From Bacteroidales bacterium (GTDB taxonomy: Bacteria > Bacteroidota > Bacteroidia > Bacteroidales > P3): DNA of 41,217 bases. The notes beneath the pieces were generated by a model. It was not told where the DNA came from, did no database searches, and saw only the letters and a program-made list of their open reading frames with translations. Below, in pieces: positions 16,772 to 26,386 of this stretch. The stretch spans positions 1-41,217 of the forward strand of contig JAEEMK010000056.1 in the NCBI GenBank assembly GCA_016283175.1. The letters run 5' to 3'. Position 1 is the stretch's first letter; each line of letters starts with the position of its first letter. A program made the translations under genes and the position numbers.

Positions 16772-17704
16772 ATGATTAGGAAAGATCAACTGCCAAATAT
16801 ATGGGGCGACGAATGGCGTTGCACAGCCCCCGAGCAGCGACTCACGATAGACCGCGACAAAGAGGTGGAAATTGTTCTTTGCAACGACAAGGATGCTCCG
16901 TTATTTATGCTTCGTGAAGGCGATGGATACCAGATTATGCCCGATGTTGAGAACCTTGGCATCATCGTTGAACCTGGCGCTTTCTTGCGTCTTTACCGCC
17001 TGCAGGGAATGAACACACCTGCACAACACATTACCCAGGCCAACATAATAATGCAGGAAGAATCGCGACTTGACCTTTGCACCGTCACCCTTGGTGGCGG
17101 CCACGTGCGCAACAACATTGTGGTGCGTATGCAAGGCGAAGGCTGCAACTGCAATGTCAACGGTCTTTACCTTATCGACCGTGAACAGCGTTGCGACAAC
17201 TATGTCTTTGTCGAGCACGCCAAGCCCCACTGTCACAGCAACGAACTGTACAAAGGCATTATGGACGACGCTGCAAACGCCCGCTTCAACGGTCACGTGT
17301 TGGTTCAAGACGGAGCGGCAAAGACAGAAGCATATATGACCAACCGCAATATACTGCTCACCGACAAAGCCCACGTCGACACACGCCCATTTCTGGAGAT
17401 TTACAACGACGACGTAAAATGTTCGCACGGAAGCACTATCGGACAACTTGACGAGCAGGCCAAATTCTACCTTATGACACGCGGCATCAGCGAGCGCACG
17501 GCAATAACAATGCTCAGCTATGCTTTCTGCGACGAAGTGATACGAGGCATCGGCTTTGACGAGCGTAAGCGCGACGCTGTGGGCGATATGGTCAAAAAAC
17601 GTCTGCACGGCGAGCTGACATCGTGTGCCGACTGCGCCATAGCCTGCAGCAATCCCTGCAACGGCCCCGACGCCCATTTCGAGATCGACCCTTCTAAACT
17701 CTGA
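16772..17704 (+). CDS. sufD: Fe-S cluster assembly protein SufD (short form)
   Basis: A 310-residue SufBD-fold beta-helix protein. The C-terminal core contains HGSTIGQLDEQAKFYLMTRG, the conserved SufD segment with its functional His, and ends in a Cys-rich stretch (SCADCAIACSNPC). SufD pairs with SufB and SufC in the scaffold complex. Canonical SufD is about 420-450 residues, so the N-terminal helical part is shortened. The gene follows sufC by 3 nt and precedes the PorE-like gene by 4 nt, so it is clearly co-transcribed. sufS is absent from the usual downstream place. Confidence 0.93.
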   Translation: MIRKDQLPNIWGDEWRCTAPEQRLTIDRDKEVEIVLCNDKDAPLFMLREGDGYQIMPDVENLGIIVEPGAFLRLYRLQGMNTPAQHITQANIIMQEESRLDLCTVTLGGGHVRNNIVVRMQGEGCNCNVNGLYLIDREQRCDNYVFVEHAKPHCHSNELYKGIMDDAANARFNGHVLVQDGAAKTEAYMTNRNILLTDKAHVDTRPFLEIYNDDVKCSHGSTIGQLDEQAKFYLMTRGISERTAITMLSYAFCDEVIRGIGFDERKRDAVGDMVKKRLHGELTSCADCAIACSNPCNGPDAHFEIDPSKL

Positions 17705-17708
17705 CATA

Positions 17709-19595
17709 ATGTTGAAACGCCTGTTGATGACGCTGTTGCTTGCTGCGCTTCCACTGATGACGGTAGCGCAAAACGACGACTGCCATCCTCATTTTACAGG
17801 CAGCGACAAGAGCGACTTCGACAAAGGAATAGAGGCATACAACAACAAGCATTACCAGCAGTGCCTGACGCTGATGCGCAAAGTGTCGCAACGCAACCAC
17901 ACCGCCGCCGATCCCTATTTCTATATGGGTGTAAGCGCCGTAAAATGCGGTGAACGGCCAGCGGCCATCAAAAACCATTTCACAAAGCTGTTCAAATACT
18001 GTCCAGAATATCCAAACGCGCTGGCATATTTTTATATGGGTGTGGTTGAATACAGCTACAAACGCTACGACGAAGCCACGATGCAACTGAACCGATATTT
18101 CGACATCGCCAACCAACAGCCAAACCCCGCCTACGATGTGGTCTATGAGGAAGCGTCCACCTACCTCTACTGGTCTGAATTCCTGTTAAACGCACAGCAA
18201 AATCAAGCACCATTTTACCCCACCATCGTCCGTGGTGCCTCGTCACGCTATGATGAATACCGGCCCTACATCACACCCGACGGCAGGGAAATATACTATT
18301 TGAGGCAAGTTCCGGCTTCGAAGCAGAAGACATTTTATAACAAAGAGTCTGATGAAATGGTTTTGCACCTATTCGTCAGCCGATGGAAAGACACCGTATA
18401 CACCTCTGGAGATGTAATGTCACCACCTTTCAACACAGACGGTGAGATTAGCAGCGTCACTACCACCGCCGACGGCAATCTTATGTATCTCTCCTTTATG
18501 CATAACGAGAAAGGGTATCCCAACTGCGACATCTACTTCAGCCAGCGCGACAAAGGCAAATGGGGTCCGCTGCAAAACGCAGGACGCAACATCAACGGTG
18601 AACGAACGTGGGAGTCGCAACCCAGCATCACTCCTAATGGACAGTATCTCTATTTTGTTTCAAACCGCAGTGGAGGCTATGGCGGCGACGACATCTGGGT
18701 ATGCCGACGGCTGGCCAATGGCGACTGGAGCCGCGCTGAAAACCTCGGTCCTGCCGTCAACACAGCAGGTAACGAAAGGCTCCCATTCATCCACGCTGAC
18801 GGCAAAACACTCTATTTCGCCTCCAACGGATGGCAAGGATTCGGTGGGTACGATATGTATTTCATCAACCTTACCGACACATACCTGCAACGACCTACTA
18901 ATCTCGGTCTGCCTATCAACAGCGAAGATGACGACATCAACTTCAATGTCACCACCGACGGCAAACACGGTTATTTTGCAGGCAAGTCAACAGAATGGAC
19001 CGGCATTGGCGGCAACGATATATTCTCCTTTGAACTCTATCCTGCCGCACAACCCGAAGAGATGAGCATAGTATCAGGAAAAGCCATTATGGGCAGCGAC
19101 AATGTACACCTGTCTGGCACAATTGACGTATTAAGAGACAAAGCCGACGCCGACCGATATTATTTTGGCGGAAACAACGACAACTACGCCATAGCTCTTT
19201 CTACCAAAGGCAACAACATCGTCATTGTCAACGCCGACCACTATCTGCCTCGTGTCGTATGCGGTAAAGCAGCACAAGTGCAACGTGACCTTGGTGCTGC
19301 CGACTTTGCTATGCTGCCTGCCGAGCTGCTGGCACGCTACCCACTGCCGTTGCCGAAAGCTCCAGGCCACAAGGGTATTCTGCCTCTCAGCACCGACGCC
19401 ACCGCCATCCTCGACGCCTATGCCGACTATCTGTTGCAGCATCCACGTATGCACATACGCATTGAAGCTACAAATATGGATGAAGCAAAGGCAATCCACG
19501 ACTACCTGCTGTCGCGACAACTCCGTGCCGAACGCCTTGAATACAAACCCAATTCAGCGCTTGCCAAGCCGCAGCTAGTAATAACACAAATGTAA
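17709..19595 (+). CDS. PorE-like exported TPR/beta-propeller protein
   Basis: A 628-residue exported protein with signal peptide MLKRLLMTLLLAALPLMTVAQ. Residues about 35-160 form TPR-like helices (FDKGIEAYNNKHYQQCLTLM, YFYMGVVEYSYKRYDEATMQ). Residues about 170-450 are PD40/WD40-type propeller repeats (RPYITPDGREIYYLR, QPSITPNGQYLYFVSNRSGG, LPFIHADGKTLYFASNGWQG). Residues about 455-530 could be a carboxypeptidase-regulatory-like domain, and the last 70 residues resemble a diverged OmpA C-domain. The order TPR - propeller - CRD - OmpA-like is that of PorE, a T9SS component in Porphyromonas gingivalis. Two T9SS cargoes in the same window fit this. The OmpA part lacks an obvious peptidoglycan-binding motif, so the assignment is tentative. 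Confidence 0.7.
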   Translation: MLKRLLMTLLLAALPLMTVAQNDDCHPHFTGSDKSDFDKGIEAYNNKHYQQCLTLMRKVSQRNHTAADPYFYMGVSAVKCGERPAAIKNHFTKLFKYCPEYPNALAYFYMGVVEYSYKRYDEATMQLNRYFDIANQQPNPAYDVVYEEASTYLYWSEFLLNAQQNQAPFYPTIVRGASSRYDEYRPYITPDGREIYYLRQVPASKQKTFYNKESDEMVLHLFVSRWKDTVYTSGDVMSPPFNTDGEISSVTTTADGNLMYLSFMHNEKGYPNCDIYFSQRDKGKWGPLQNAGRNINGERTWESQPSITPNGQYLYFVSNRSGGYGGDDIWVCRRLANGDWSRAENLGPAVNTAGNERLPFIHADGKTLYFASNGWQGFGGYDMYFINLTDTYLQRPTNLGLPINSEDDDINFNVTTDGKHGYFAGKSTEWTGIGGNDIFSFELYPAAQPEEMSIVSGKAIMGSDNVHLSGTIDVLRDKADADRYYFGGNNDNYAIALSTKGNNIVIVNADHYLPRVVCGKAAQVQRDLGAADFAMLPAELLARYPLPLPKAPGHKGILPLSTDATAILDAYADYLLQHPRMHIRIEATNMDEAKAIHDYLLSRQLRAERLEYKPNSALAKPQLVITQM

Positions 19596-19607
19596 CCAGT
19601 CCAACCT

Positions 19608-21479
19608 ATGCGCACAACAGAGCACAGACATAGCAAACTCCGCAACTCGCCAATCTTCCGCGTGTTCCGCTATTTGCGCTTCTATCCCAAGGAAATCGGA
19701 CTCAACATCGTGTTCAATCTCCTCTCCGTTCTATTCAACCTGTTCTCGTTTGTGCTTATAGTTCCTGTCATTGAACTCTTTTTCGGACTTAGCGAGCCTC
19801 CAGCCATTGAACCCGATTTTGCCTTCAACCAAAGTGCAATGACCGAATGGGCAACATACCATCTCTACCTTTTCCGCTCCAATGCAGGCTTCTGGCCCAG
19901 CCTGCTGACATTTGCAGGAGCCTATCTTTTCTGTGTGCTTCTCTACGATCTTACACGCTACCTGGGACTTTACTTCCTTAGCCCCATTCGCAATGATGTT
20001 TTGCAAAGGCTTCGCAACGACATTTACCATAAAATCACCATCCTGCCAATATCGTTTTTCGCCGGGCGACGAAAAGGCGACCTCATCAGCCGTATGTCCG
20101 CCGACCTTGCCGACATTGAGTGGAGCATCGTAAGTACCTTGCAGGCTCTTGTCAAAGACCCAATCAATGTGCTCCTTTTCGCTGCCACACTGGTATTCAT
20201 CAGCCCACGTCTTTTCCTGCTTTTCCTCGTCATTTTGCCGCCAGCGGTATTTCTCATCGGCAAGATCGGCAAAAGTCTGAAAAGCAACTCCGTCAAAGGG
20301 CAGCAGAAAATGGGCGAAATGATGTCTGCCTACAAAGAGACCCTCGACAACTTGGAAGTAGTCAAAGCTTATGGACGCGAGAACCATCGCCAAAAAGTCT
20401 TCGAGCGAGTCAATGCCGACTACAGTCGACGAATGATGCGCGTGGCACGCCGTCGCGAGGCCGGAAGCCCACTGTCCGAAGTGCTCGGCACTCTCGGGCT
20501 TGGCTTCATACTTGTTCTTGGCGGCAATGCTGTACTCGGTGGTGACCTGCAGCCATCGGTGTTCATCCTCTTCGTCATCATTTTCGCACGTCTCATACCT
20601 CCTGTACAGGCAATCGTCAAAGCCTACAGCAGCTTGCAGAAAGGCAGTGCTTCGGCCGCACGCATCTTCGAAATCCTTGATGCCGACGAACGCATCATCG
20701 AAAAACCCGATGCAGTGACAATGACCGACATCAATGAAACGATAGAATTCCGCAACGTCAGCTTTGCCTACGACGGCGACGGCGGCAAGCCCGTCTACGT
20801 ACTCGACAAAGTAAACCTCACCATTGCAAAAGGTCTAAAAATAGCCATCGTAGGTCCTTCCGGAGCAGGCAAAACAACACTTGTCGACCTGCTACCGCGT
20901 TTTTACGACCCAACAGAGGGAGAGATAGTCATCGACGGCATACCAATCAAAGAAATGAACATCAATTCGTTGCGTAGCAATATCGGCGTAGTGTCGCAAA
21001 ACTGCATCCTTTTCAACGACACCATTGCCAACAACATCACCTTCGGACTTGAGGGGATACCCTCCGAACGCATACGCGAAGCTGCCCGCATCGCTAATGC
21101 CAACAAGTTCATCGAGCAGCTGCCACAAGGCTACGACACGCCCGTCGGCGACCACGGCAGCGCCCTCAGCGGCGGACAGCGGCAACGCATCAGCATTGCG
21201 CGAGCTATACTTCGCAATCCACCAATACTCATCCTCGACGAAGCCACATCGGCACTCGACGCCGAATCGCAGCAAGCCGTGCAGACAGCCCTTGACAGCC
21301 TTATGCAAGGACGCACCTCTATAGTGATAGCCCACCGCTTGTCAACCATCGAAAATGCCGACCTCATTGTCGTGATGCAGCAGGGAAAAATCGTCGAAAC
21401 AGGCACCCATTCCGAACTTTTGCAACGTGGTGGGACATACAAAACCTTGGTGGAAATGCAAAATTTTAGCAAAAAATAA
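19608..21479 (+). CDS. ABC exporter, MsbA-like half-transporter
   Basis: A 623-residue fused permease-ATPase. The N-terminal 340 residues hold the membrane segments of an ABC type 1 exporter, with coupling-helix motif RRKGDLISRMSADLADIEW. The C-terminal ATPase has Walker A GPSGAGKTT, the signature SGGQRQRISIARAI, Walker B ILILDEATSALD and the switch His in VIAHRLSTIENAD. It would act as a homodimer in the inner membrane. Similarity to MsbA suggests export of lipid A core or another lipid-linked molecule, but substrate cannot be read from sequence. It lies 12 nt after the PorE-like gene. Confidence 0.92.
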   Translation: MRTTEHRHSKLRNSPIFRVFRYLRFYPKEIGLNIVFNLLSVLFNLFSFVLIVPVIELFFGLSEPPAIEPDFAFNQSAMTEWATYHLYLFRSNAGFWPSLLTFAGAYLFCVLLYDLTRYLGLYFLSPIRNDVLQRLRNDIYHKITILPISFFAGRRKGDLISRMSADLADIEWSIVSTLQALVKDPINVLLFAATLVFISPRLFLLFLVILPPAVFLIGKIGKSLKSNSVKGQQKMGEMMSAYKETLDNLEVVKAYGRENHRQKVFERVNADYSRRMMRVARRREAGSPLSEVLGTLGLGFILVLGGNAVLGGDLQPSVFILFVIIFARLIPPVQAIVKAYSSLQKGSASAARIFEILDADERIIEKPDAVTMTDINETIEFRNVSFAYDGDGGKPVYVLDKVNLTIAKGLKIAIVGPSGAGKTTLVDLLPRFYDPTEGEIVIDGIPIKEMNINSLRSNIGVVSQNCILFNDTIANNITFGLEGIPSERIREAARIANANKFIEQLPQGYDTPVGDHGSALSGGQRQRISIARAILRNPPILILDEATSALDAESQQAVQTALDSLMQGRTSIVIAHRLSTIENADLIVVMQQGKIVETGTHSELLQRGGTYKTLVEMQNFSKK

Positions 21480-21544
21480 TGCCATTTACACCATTGTTTT
21501 TCAAAACAATACGCTCATTGTTAAAAGTCAGCGGCAATAAAAAT

Positions 21545-21575
21545 TTTGTCATATCGCAAAAAGTTAGTACTTTTG
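21545..21575 (+). promoter_or_regulatory. Promoter of tRNA-Val
   Basis: TTTG (21545-21548), exactly 19 nt, then TACTTTTG (21568-21575): a perfect Bacteroidota TTTG-N19-TAnnTTTG promoter. It lies 13 nt before the tRNA. Confidence 0.85.
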
Positions 21576-21588
21576 CATCCTCTTTCAC

Positions 21589-21663
21589 GGGAGTTTAGCT
21601 CAGCTGGTTCAGAGCACTTGCCTTACAAGCAAGGGGTCATTGGTTCGAATCCAATAACTCCCA
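21589..21663 (+). tRNA. tRNA-Val (anticodon TAC)
   Basis: A 75-nt cloverleaf. The acceptor stem is GGGAGTT/AACTCCC, the D arm contains GCTCAGCTGGTTCAGAGC, the anticodon arm is CTTGC-CTTACAA-GCAAG with anticodon TAC, and the T arm is ATTGG-TTCGAAT-CCAAT. The discriminator base is A. The 3' CCA is not encoded. It has its own promoter upstream and a terminator downstream. Confidence 0.97.
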
Positions 21664-21664
21664 C

Positions 21665-21701
21665 AAAAAAAGCGGAGATCACATCGGTCTCCGCTTTTTA
21701 T
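21665..21701 (+). terminator. Terminator of tRNA-Val
   Basis: AAAAAGCGGAGA pairs with TCTCCGCTTTTT around the loop TCACATCGG, followed by a T-run. It starts two bases after the tRNA. Confidence 0.93.
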
Positions 21702-21732
21702 TTTGCCAATTGATACAAAAAACGTAACTTTG
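21702..21732 (+). promoter_or_regulatory. Promoter of the DUF4296 gene, giving a nearly leaderless transcript
   Basis: TTTG (21702-21705), a 19-nt spacer and TAACTTTG (21725-21732) match the consensus perfectly. The start codon at 21739 lies only 6 nt after the -7 box, so the mRNA would have almost no 5' leader. The -33 element directly abuts the tRNA terminator. Confidence 0.8.
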
Positions 21733-21738
21733 CAAATT

Positions 21739-22248
21739 ATGAAGAACAACATCACCAAACATACTTTACTGACTGTCTGTTTATTGCTTGCATTTTCAGG
21801 ATGCCGCGACAAAGCCGTGCCCAACGGCGTTGTCGACACCGCCACACTGGCACGTTTCCTTACCGAGGCACATATCATCGACAGTTACGACTACACCGTC
21901 GCGTCTAAAAACCGCGACTCGCTGCAGCACGATGTCAATGCTGCCTACGATTCGCTTTATTCCAAATACGGTATCACCAAGGCCGACTACGACACCACTA
22001 TAGACTACTATCTGCAGCACCCCAAGATGCTTGAGGATGTTTATGCACGCGTGGTGATCAACTTAAAAGAATACACCAACGAGAAAATGCACGAGCGCTA
22101 TATCGCCGACAGCATAGCCGGGGTCAACAACCCCGACTCCTCAGACACTGACACACCAGCCGGCAGCAAACTGGAAAACACACGCAAACCTGCAAACCCA
22201 TTTGTCAAAACCGACCTCTCCAAAGCCATAAAAAACCGTCAGCATTAA
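21739..22248 (+). CDS. DUF4296 family lipoprotein
   Basis: A 169-residue lipoprotein. The signal is MKNNITKHTLLTVCLLLAFS, with lipobox FSGC and Cys 22 as the lipidation site. The body (LARFLTEAHIIDSYDYTV, YDSLYSKYGITKADYDTTID, YYLQHPKMLEDVYARVV) fits the DUF4296 family, which is common in Bacteroidota and has no known function. The ATG at 21739 starts the signal peptide directly and fits the promoter; an in-frame ATG at 21703 would lie inside the terminator/promoter. It precedes comM by 27 nt and probably shares its transcript. Confidence 0.85.
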   Translation: MKNNITKHTLLTVCLLLAFSGCRDKAVPNGVVDTATLARFLTEAHIIDSYDYTVASKNRDSLQHDVNAAYDSLYSKYGITKADYDTTIDYYLQHPKMLEDVYARVVINLKEYTNEKMHERYIADSIAGVNNPDSSDTDTPAGSKLENTRKPANPFVKTDLSKAIKNRQH

Positions 22249-22275
22249 CGTTCCACCAAATAACACGACGAAAAT

Positions 22276-23814
22276 ATGTTAGTCAAGACCTACGGAAGCG
22301 CCATCTACGGCGTCAGCGCCATCACCATAACCATCGAAGTGAGCGTGGAAAAGGGTGTCAACTTCACGCTTGTTGGACTGCCTGACAGCGCCGTCAAGGA
22401 AAGTCAGCAACGTATCCAATCGGCACTGATGCAATGCGAGCACCACATACCGCAGCGCCACGTCGTCATAAATATGGCACCTGCCGACATACGCAAGGAA
22501 GGCGCCGCTTACGATTTGCCACTGGCAATAGGCATCGTTGCCGCCGACGGACAAATCAATGCAACGGAGCTTGACAAATACGTCATAATGGGCGAACTCT
22601 CACTCGACGGCAGCCTACGTCCCATCAAGGGAGCACTGCCTATGGCCATCGAGGCTCGCAAACGCAAATTCAAAGGCATCATCCTTCCGCTCGACAACGC
22701 ACGCGAGGCTGCCATTGTCAACAATCTGGAAGTATACGGTGCCGAAACCATCAGCCAGGTCATCGATCACCTCAACGGCACCACACTTATAGAGCCCACC
22801 GTTGTCGACACACGTGCCGAATTTGCACGCAGCCTCGACCAATACGAATTCGACTTCGCCGACGTGAAAGGGCAAGAAGAAATAAAACGAGCCCTCGAAA
22901 TTGCCGCAGCTGGCGGCCACAACGTGATTCTCATTGGTCCTCCGGGAAGTGGCAAGACAATGCTTGCCAAACGCTTGCCATCGATTCTGCCCCCACTGAG
23001 CCTTGAAGAATCGCTGGAAACGACACAGATCCACAGCGTGGCTGGCAAGATGCGGAAAGAAGACTCCCTGATTGCCGTGCGCCCATTCCGGGCACCGCAT
23101 CACACCGTATCGGACGTTGCCCTTGTCGGTGGCGGTGCCAACCCACAGCCCGGCGAGATAAGTCTGGCGCACAACGGAGTACTTTTTCTCGACGAATTGC
23201 CCGAGTTCAAACGCGCAGTGCTTGAAGTTTTAAGACAGCCGATGGAAGAGCGACGCGTCACCATCAGCCGCGCCAAAATGAGCACCGAATACCCTGCTGC
23301 CTTTATGCTTGTAGCGGCAATGAACCCCTGCCCCTGCGGATACTACAACCATCCCACCATCGAATGCACCTGCAGCCCAGGCGCCGTCAACAAATACCTG
23401 AACAAAATCAGCGGCCCCCTGCTCGACCGCATAGACCTTCATATCGAGGTCACGCCACTGTCACACGCCGCCTTGGCCGAGAAAAAACTTGGCGAGCCCA
23501 GTGCTGTCATACGTCAGCGTGTCATCGCCGCCCGTAAGATACAAGAGGAGCGCTACAAAGCCTACAAAGGCATCCACTGCAACGCCCAGATGAACCAAAA
23601 GCTCTTCCGCCAATGGTGCGACATCGATGCCGACTGCCAGCAGCTGATGAAGAACGCAATGGACCGCCTCGGTCTCAGCGCCCGCGCCTACGACCGAATC
23701 CTCAAAGTGGCCCGCACCATCGCCGACCTCGCCGGCGACGAACGCATCAACACAACCCACCTTAGCGAAGCCATCAACTACCGTTCACTCGACCGCGATA
23801 GCTGGGGAAGATAA
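22276..23814 (+). CDS. comM: ComM/YifB family Mg-chelatase-like AAA+ ATPase
   Basis: A 512-residue protein. The N-terminal domain of about 200 residues is Lon-protease-like ([20 protein letters not shown]). The central AAA+ domain has Walker [21 protein letters not shown], Walker [12 protein letters not shown] and a zinc-type Cys cluster ([17 protein letters not shown]). The C-terminal Mg_chelatase_C domain ends in YRSLDR. ComM is a hexameric helicase that helps branch migration during natural transformation. The last 92 bp are repeated at 29032-29123 on the other side of the modification genes, so the 3' end of this gene is probably chimeric or was the integration point. Confidence 0.95.
   Translation: MLVKTYGSAIYGVSAITITIEVSVEKGVNFTLVGLPDSAVKESQQRIQSALMQCEHHIPQRHVVINMAPADIRKEGAAYDLPLAIGIVAADGQINATELDKYVIMGELSLDGSLRPIKGALPMAIEARKRKFKGIILPLDNAREAAIVNNLEVYGAETISQVIDHLNGTTLIEPTVVDTRAEFARSLDQYEFDFADVKGQEEIKRALEIAAAGGHNVILIGPPGSGKTMLAKRLPSILPPLSLEESLETTQIHSVAGKMRKEDSLIAVRPFRAPHHTVSDVALVGGGANPQPGEISLAHNGVLFLDELPEFKRAVLEVLRQPMEERRVTISRAKMSTEYPAAFMLVAAMNPCPCGYYNHPTIECTCSPGAVNKYLNKISGPLLDRIDLHIEVTPLSHAALAEKKLGEPSAVIRQRVIAARKIQEERYKAYKGIHCNAQMNQKLFRQWCDIDADCQQLMKNAMDRLGLSARAYDRILKVARTIADLAGDERINTTHLSEAINYRSLDRDSWGR
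23723..23814 (+). repeat. Left copy of the 92-bp comM 3'-end direct repeat
   Basis: The final 92 bp of comM, including its TAA, match 29032-29123 at 88 of 92 positions. The four differences are all at third codon positions (GAA/GAG, ACA/ACC, CTT/CTC, GAT/GAC) and change no amino acid. In each case this left copy has A or T where the right copy has G or C. Confidence 0.93.
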
Positions 23815-23921
23815 AATGAAACAATAAATCGCAGCACAAAACTTACTTAAAACATAAAAACTTCTTTCCAACTCACGATATTCGACTCTAAAGCATAGTA
23901 TTACAATCATTGACTACAAAG

Positions 23922-25361
23922 ATGAATTTAGGACAGGTATATACCAAACGAATTGTGGCAGACTATATGGTTGGTCTGTTTACACTGAAAGGTAAGGCCA
24001 AAATGCTTGACCCTTGTTTTGGACATGGCGTCTTTATCAATAGTGTGCTTGAAAACACAGAGTTCCTTATTGATGGTGTTGAAATTGACGAAAAGTCATT
24101 CTCCCTATTCGAGAATCCTAATACACGACGTTGCTCGTTAAAGAATTGTGATTTCTTTGACATCGAGGATATGTATGACGGCATTATTATGAATCCTCCA
24201 TACGTTCGTCAAGAGGAGCTGAATGCCTTGCAGCCGCTTGGGGTGAGCAAGCAAAAATTGCAAACGTCTTGCGGTCTTATGACTATATCGAGCAAGGCTA
24301 ACCTCTATATGTATTTTTTCTTGAGATCTATTCTCTTGCTTCGTGATGGAGGTGAGTTGATCGCAATTTTCCCAAATTCCTGGACGAACACTCCTGTTGG
24401 CAAACAATTCTATGAGCAGATTTGCCATTATGGATGTATCACCGATTTCATAAATATTGAAGGCGAAGCTTTTGAGGGTTCGCCTATGGTGGATGTCTGT
24501 ATCTTGAAATTCGTAAGGGGAGAATCTGGCAACACCAAATATAAACAAATGACAATATGCCCTACAGGTGTATTGTCTATCGCATCATTAAACAAGCCGG
24601 GAGAAAATAAAACAACAGGTCTTGTCGAACTCCAAACGGTAGCAAAAGTCAGGCGTGGAATAACAACAGGATTTAACAAGCTCTTTGTAAATCCGACGCT
24701 TTTCACGCGAGACCACCTCGTAGAAATACTCTCATCCCCCAAAAACATAAAGGGATACTCAACGAATCATTGTAAATTAGACACGATGCTTGCAATTAAA
24801 GACGGTGACGTACTTAATGAAGATGAGACCAACTATTTGGAGAACTGCTCCAGTGTCATTCTGAAAGAGGGTAAACCTCAGACGCTGAAGTCTATGATTG
24901 AAAAGGGGCAACCTTGGTATTATATCACTCTTCCAGAGACGGCTCAGATTATCTTCTCATATATAGTCAGAAGCAATCTAAAATTTGTGCTGAATGAAGG
25001 ACGATGTAACGTTAGAGATAATTTCTATATGATAAGTTCTTCACACAATCAATACCTGCTTCTTGCATTATTGAACAATTATCATGTATTTAGGCAATTG
25101 GAACTTTGTGGAAAGAGCTATGGGAAAGGAGTTTTGAAGTTGCAGACATACGATATTTCCGATATAAAGATACCTCATCCTACAGCATTGTCAAAAGAGG
25201 ATACAGACAGGCTTATCAAACTGTCTGAAGATTTGGTGGCAACTTCAAATGAGGGCAAAATCGAAGCGATTAGTGACATTCTGAATACATATTATGGCGT
25301 AGAAGACGCCAAAGATAAATTTTTAGAACTGAAATCAAAAAGACTCACAAAATATGAATAA
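23922..25361 (+). CDS. N6-adenine DNA methyltransferase, TaqI/Eco57I-like
   Basis: A 479-residue class gamma N6-adenine methyltransferase. The N-terminal motif X is GQVYTKRIVADYM, the SAM-binding motif I is LDPCFGHGVF (residues 29-38), an acidic motif II follows in VEIDE, and the catalytic motif IV is NPPY (91-94). The C-terminal half, ending near residue 430, would be the target-recognition domain. ATG 23922 is chosen because motif X needs the N-terminus there; a TTG four codons upstream is unlikely. The enzyme transfers methyl groups to adenine in a specific DNA sequence. It overlaps the next gene by 8 bp, so the two are translationally coupled. It could be the modification partner of the large downstream protein. 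Confidence 0.88.
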   Translation: MNLGQVYTKRIVADYMVGLFTLKGKAKMLDPCFGHGVFINSVLENTEFLIDGVEIDEKSFSLFENPNTRRCSLKNCDFFDIEDMYDGIIMNPPYVRQEELNALQPLGVSKQKLQTSCGLMTISSKANLYMYFFLRSILLLRDGGELIAIFPNSWTNTPVGKQFYEQICHYGCITDFINIEGEAFEGSPMVDVCILKFVRGESGNTKYKQMTICPTGVLSIASLNKPGENKTTGLVELQTVAKVRRGITTGFNKLFVNPTLFTRDHLVEILSSPKNIKGYSTNHCKLDTMLAIKDGDVLNEDETNYLENCSSVILKEGKPQTLKSMIEKGQPWYYITLPETAQIIFSYIVRSNLKFVLNEGRCNVRDNFYMISSSHNQYLLLALLNNYHVFRQLELCGKSYGKGVLKLQTYDISDIKIPHPTALSKEDTDRLIKLSEDLVATSNEGKIEAISDILNTYYGVEDAKDKFLELKSKRLTKYE

Positions 25362-26376
25362 TACAACAGTCAGCCTGTTTTCAGGCGGTGGAGGTCTCGA
25401 CTTGGGATTCAAGCAAGCAGGCTTCAATATAGTCTGGGCAATAGACAATAATGAAGATGCCGTCAATACCTACAAACGTAATGTTGGTAGCGAGATTCTT
25501 TGTGGAGACATAACAGCCATCGATATAGAAAAGATACCTCAGGCAGACATTGTTATAGGTGGACCTCCATGCCAGTCTTTTTCTTTGGCAGGAAATCGTC
25601 ATTGTGATGATGAGCGAGGCAGACTTGTATGGCGTTATCTTGACATCATCAAGCGAGTTTCACCCAAAGCGTTTCTGTTTGAAAATGTCATCGGGTTAAT
25701 TTCTGCAAAAGACAAGCAGGGTAACAAGATACTCGACAACTTGCTAAAAACCTTTTCAGAGATTGGCTATCATATTACTTGGCATTTAGTTAATGCTGCC
25801 GACTATGGTGTGCCACAAGTAAGGAAGCGTGTAATTATCGTTGGTCTTAAAGAAGGAACATTTGAATTTCCACAAACAACACATAACAAACTCGGAACTG
25901 ACGGCAAGAAGAAATATGTCAGTGTAGAAGAAGCCATAGGTAATCTGCCTGAGGCAGGAAAAGCTAAGGGTATCTCAGAGCACGATTACCCTACGATGAG
26001 CAAACTCGATCAATATATTTGTGCTCATGTCAAGCCTGGCGGTAACTATATGGATATTCCTGACGATGTTCCTTCAGTAAGAATAAAACGACTCAAACGT
26101 GATGGTGGGCATACGACGTGTTATGGTAGGATGCTTCCAAAGAATCCCTCTTACACCATCAACACATATTTCAACCGTCCTAATGTGGGCTGCAATATCC
26201 ACTACAAGTACGACAGAATTATTACGCTTAGGGAGGCTATGCGTTTGCAGACTTTTCCCGATAGCTATGAATTCGTGTCAAAATCCAAGCAAGGGAAAAA
26301 CCTGATTGTGGGGAATGCTGTACCTCCACTTTTGGCATACGTGCTTGCCACTAAACTAAAAGATTACCTCAATTAA
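25354..26376 (+). CDS. DNA (cytosine-5) methyltransferase
   Basis: A 340-residue C5-cytosine methyltransferase. The expected motifs are all present in order: I FSGGGGLDLGF (9-19), IV GGPPCQSFSLAG with catalytic Cys 73, VI ENV (110-112), VIII QVRKR near 155, and X GNAVPP near the C-terminus. The target-recognition region lies between VIII and X. No Vsr-type repair endonuclease gene is adjacent. It overlaps the upstream adenine methyltransferase by 8 bp and precedes the type IIG-like gene by 10 nt. The combination of m5C and m6A enzymes in one operon may protect the two strands of one asymmetric site, or may represent stacked systems. Confidence 0.95.
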   Translation: MNNTTVSLFSGGGGLDLGFKQAGFNIVWAIDNNEDAVNTYKRNVGSEILCGDITAIDIEKIPQADIVIGGPPCQSFSLAGNRHCDDERGRLVWRYLDIIKRVSPKAFLFENVIGLISAKDKQGNKILDNLLKTFSEIGYHITWHLVNAADYGVPQVRKRVIIVGLKEGTFEFPQTTHNKLGTDGKKKYVSVEEAIGNLPEAGKAKGISEHDYPTMSKLDQYICAHVKPGGNYMDIPDDVPSVRIKRLKRDGGHTTCYGRMLPKNPSYTINTYFNRPNVGCNIHYKYDRIITLREAMRLQTFPDSYEFVSKSKQGKNLIVGNAVPPLLAYVLATKLKDYLN

Positions 26377-26386
26377 AATTACTCCT

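Noticed and set aside
21493-21510. Terminator after the ABC exporter gene
   Set aside because: ATTGTTTT/AAAACAAT forms only a weak AT stem without a T-run.
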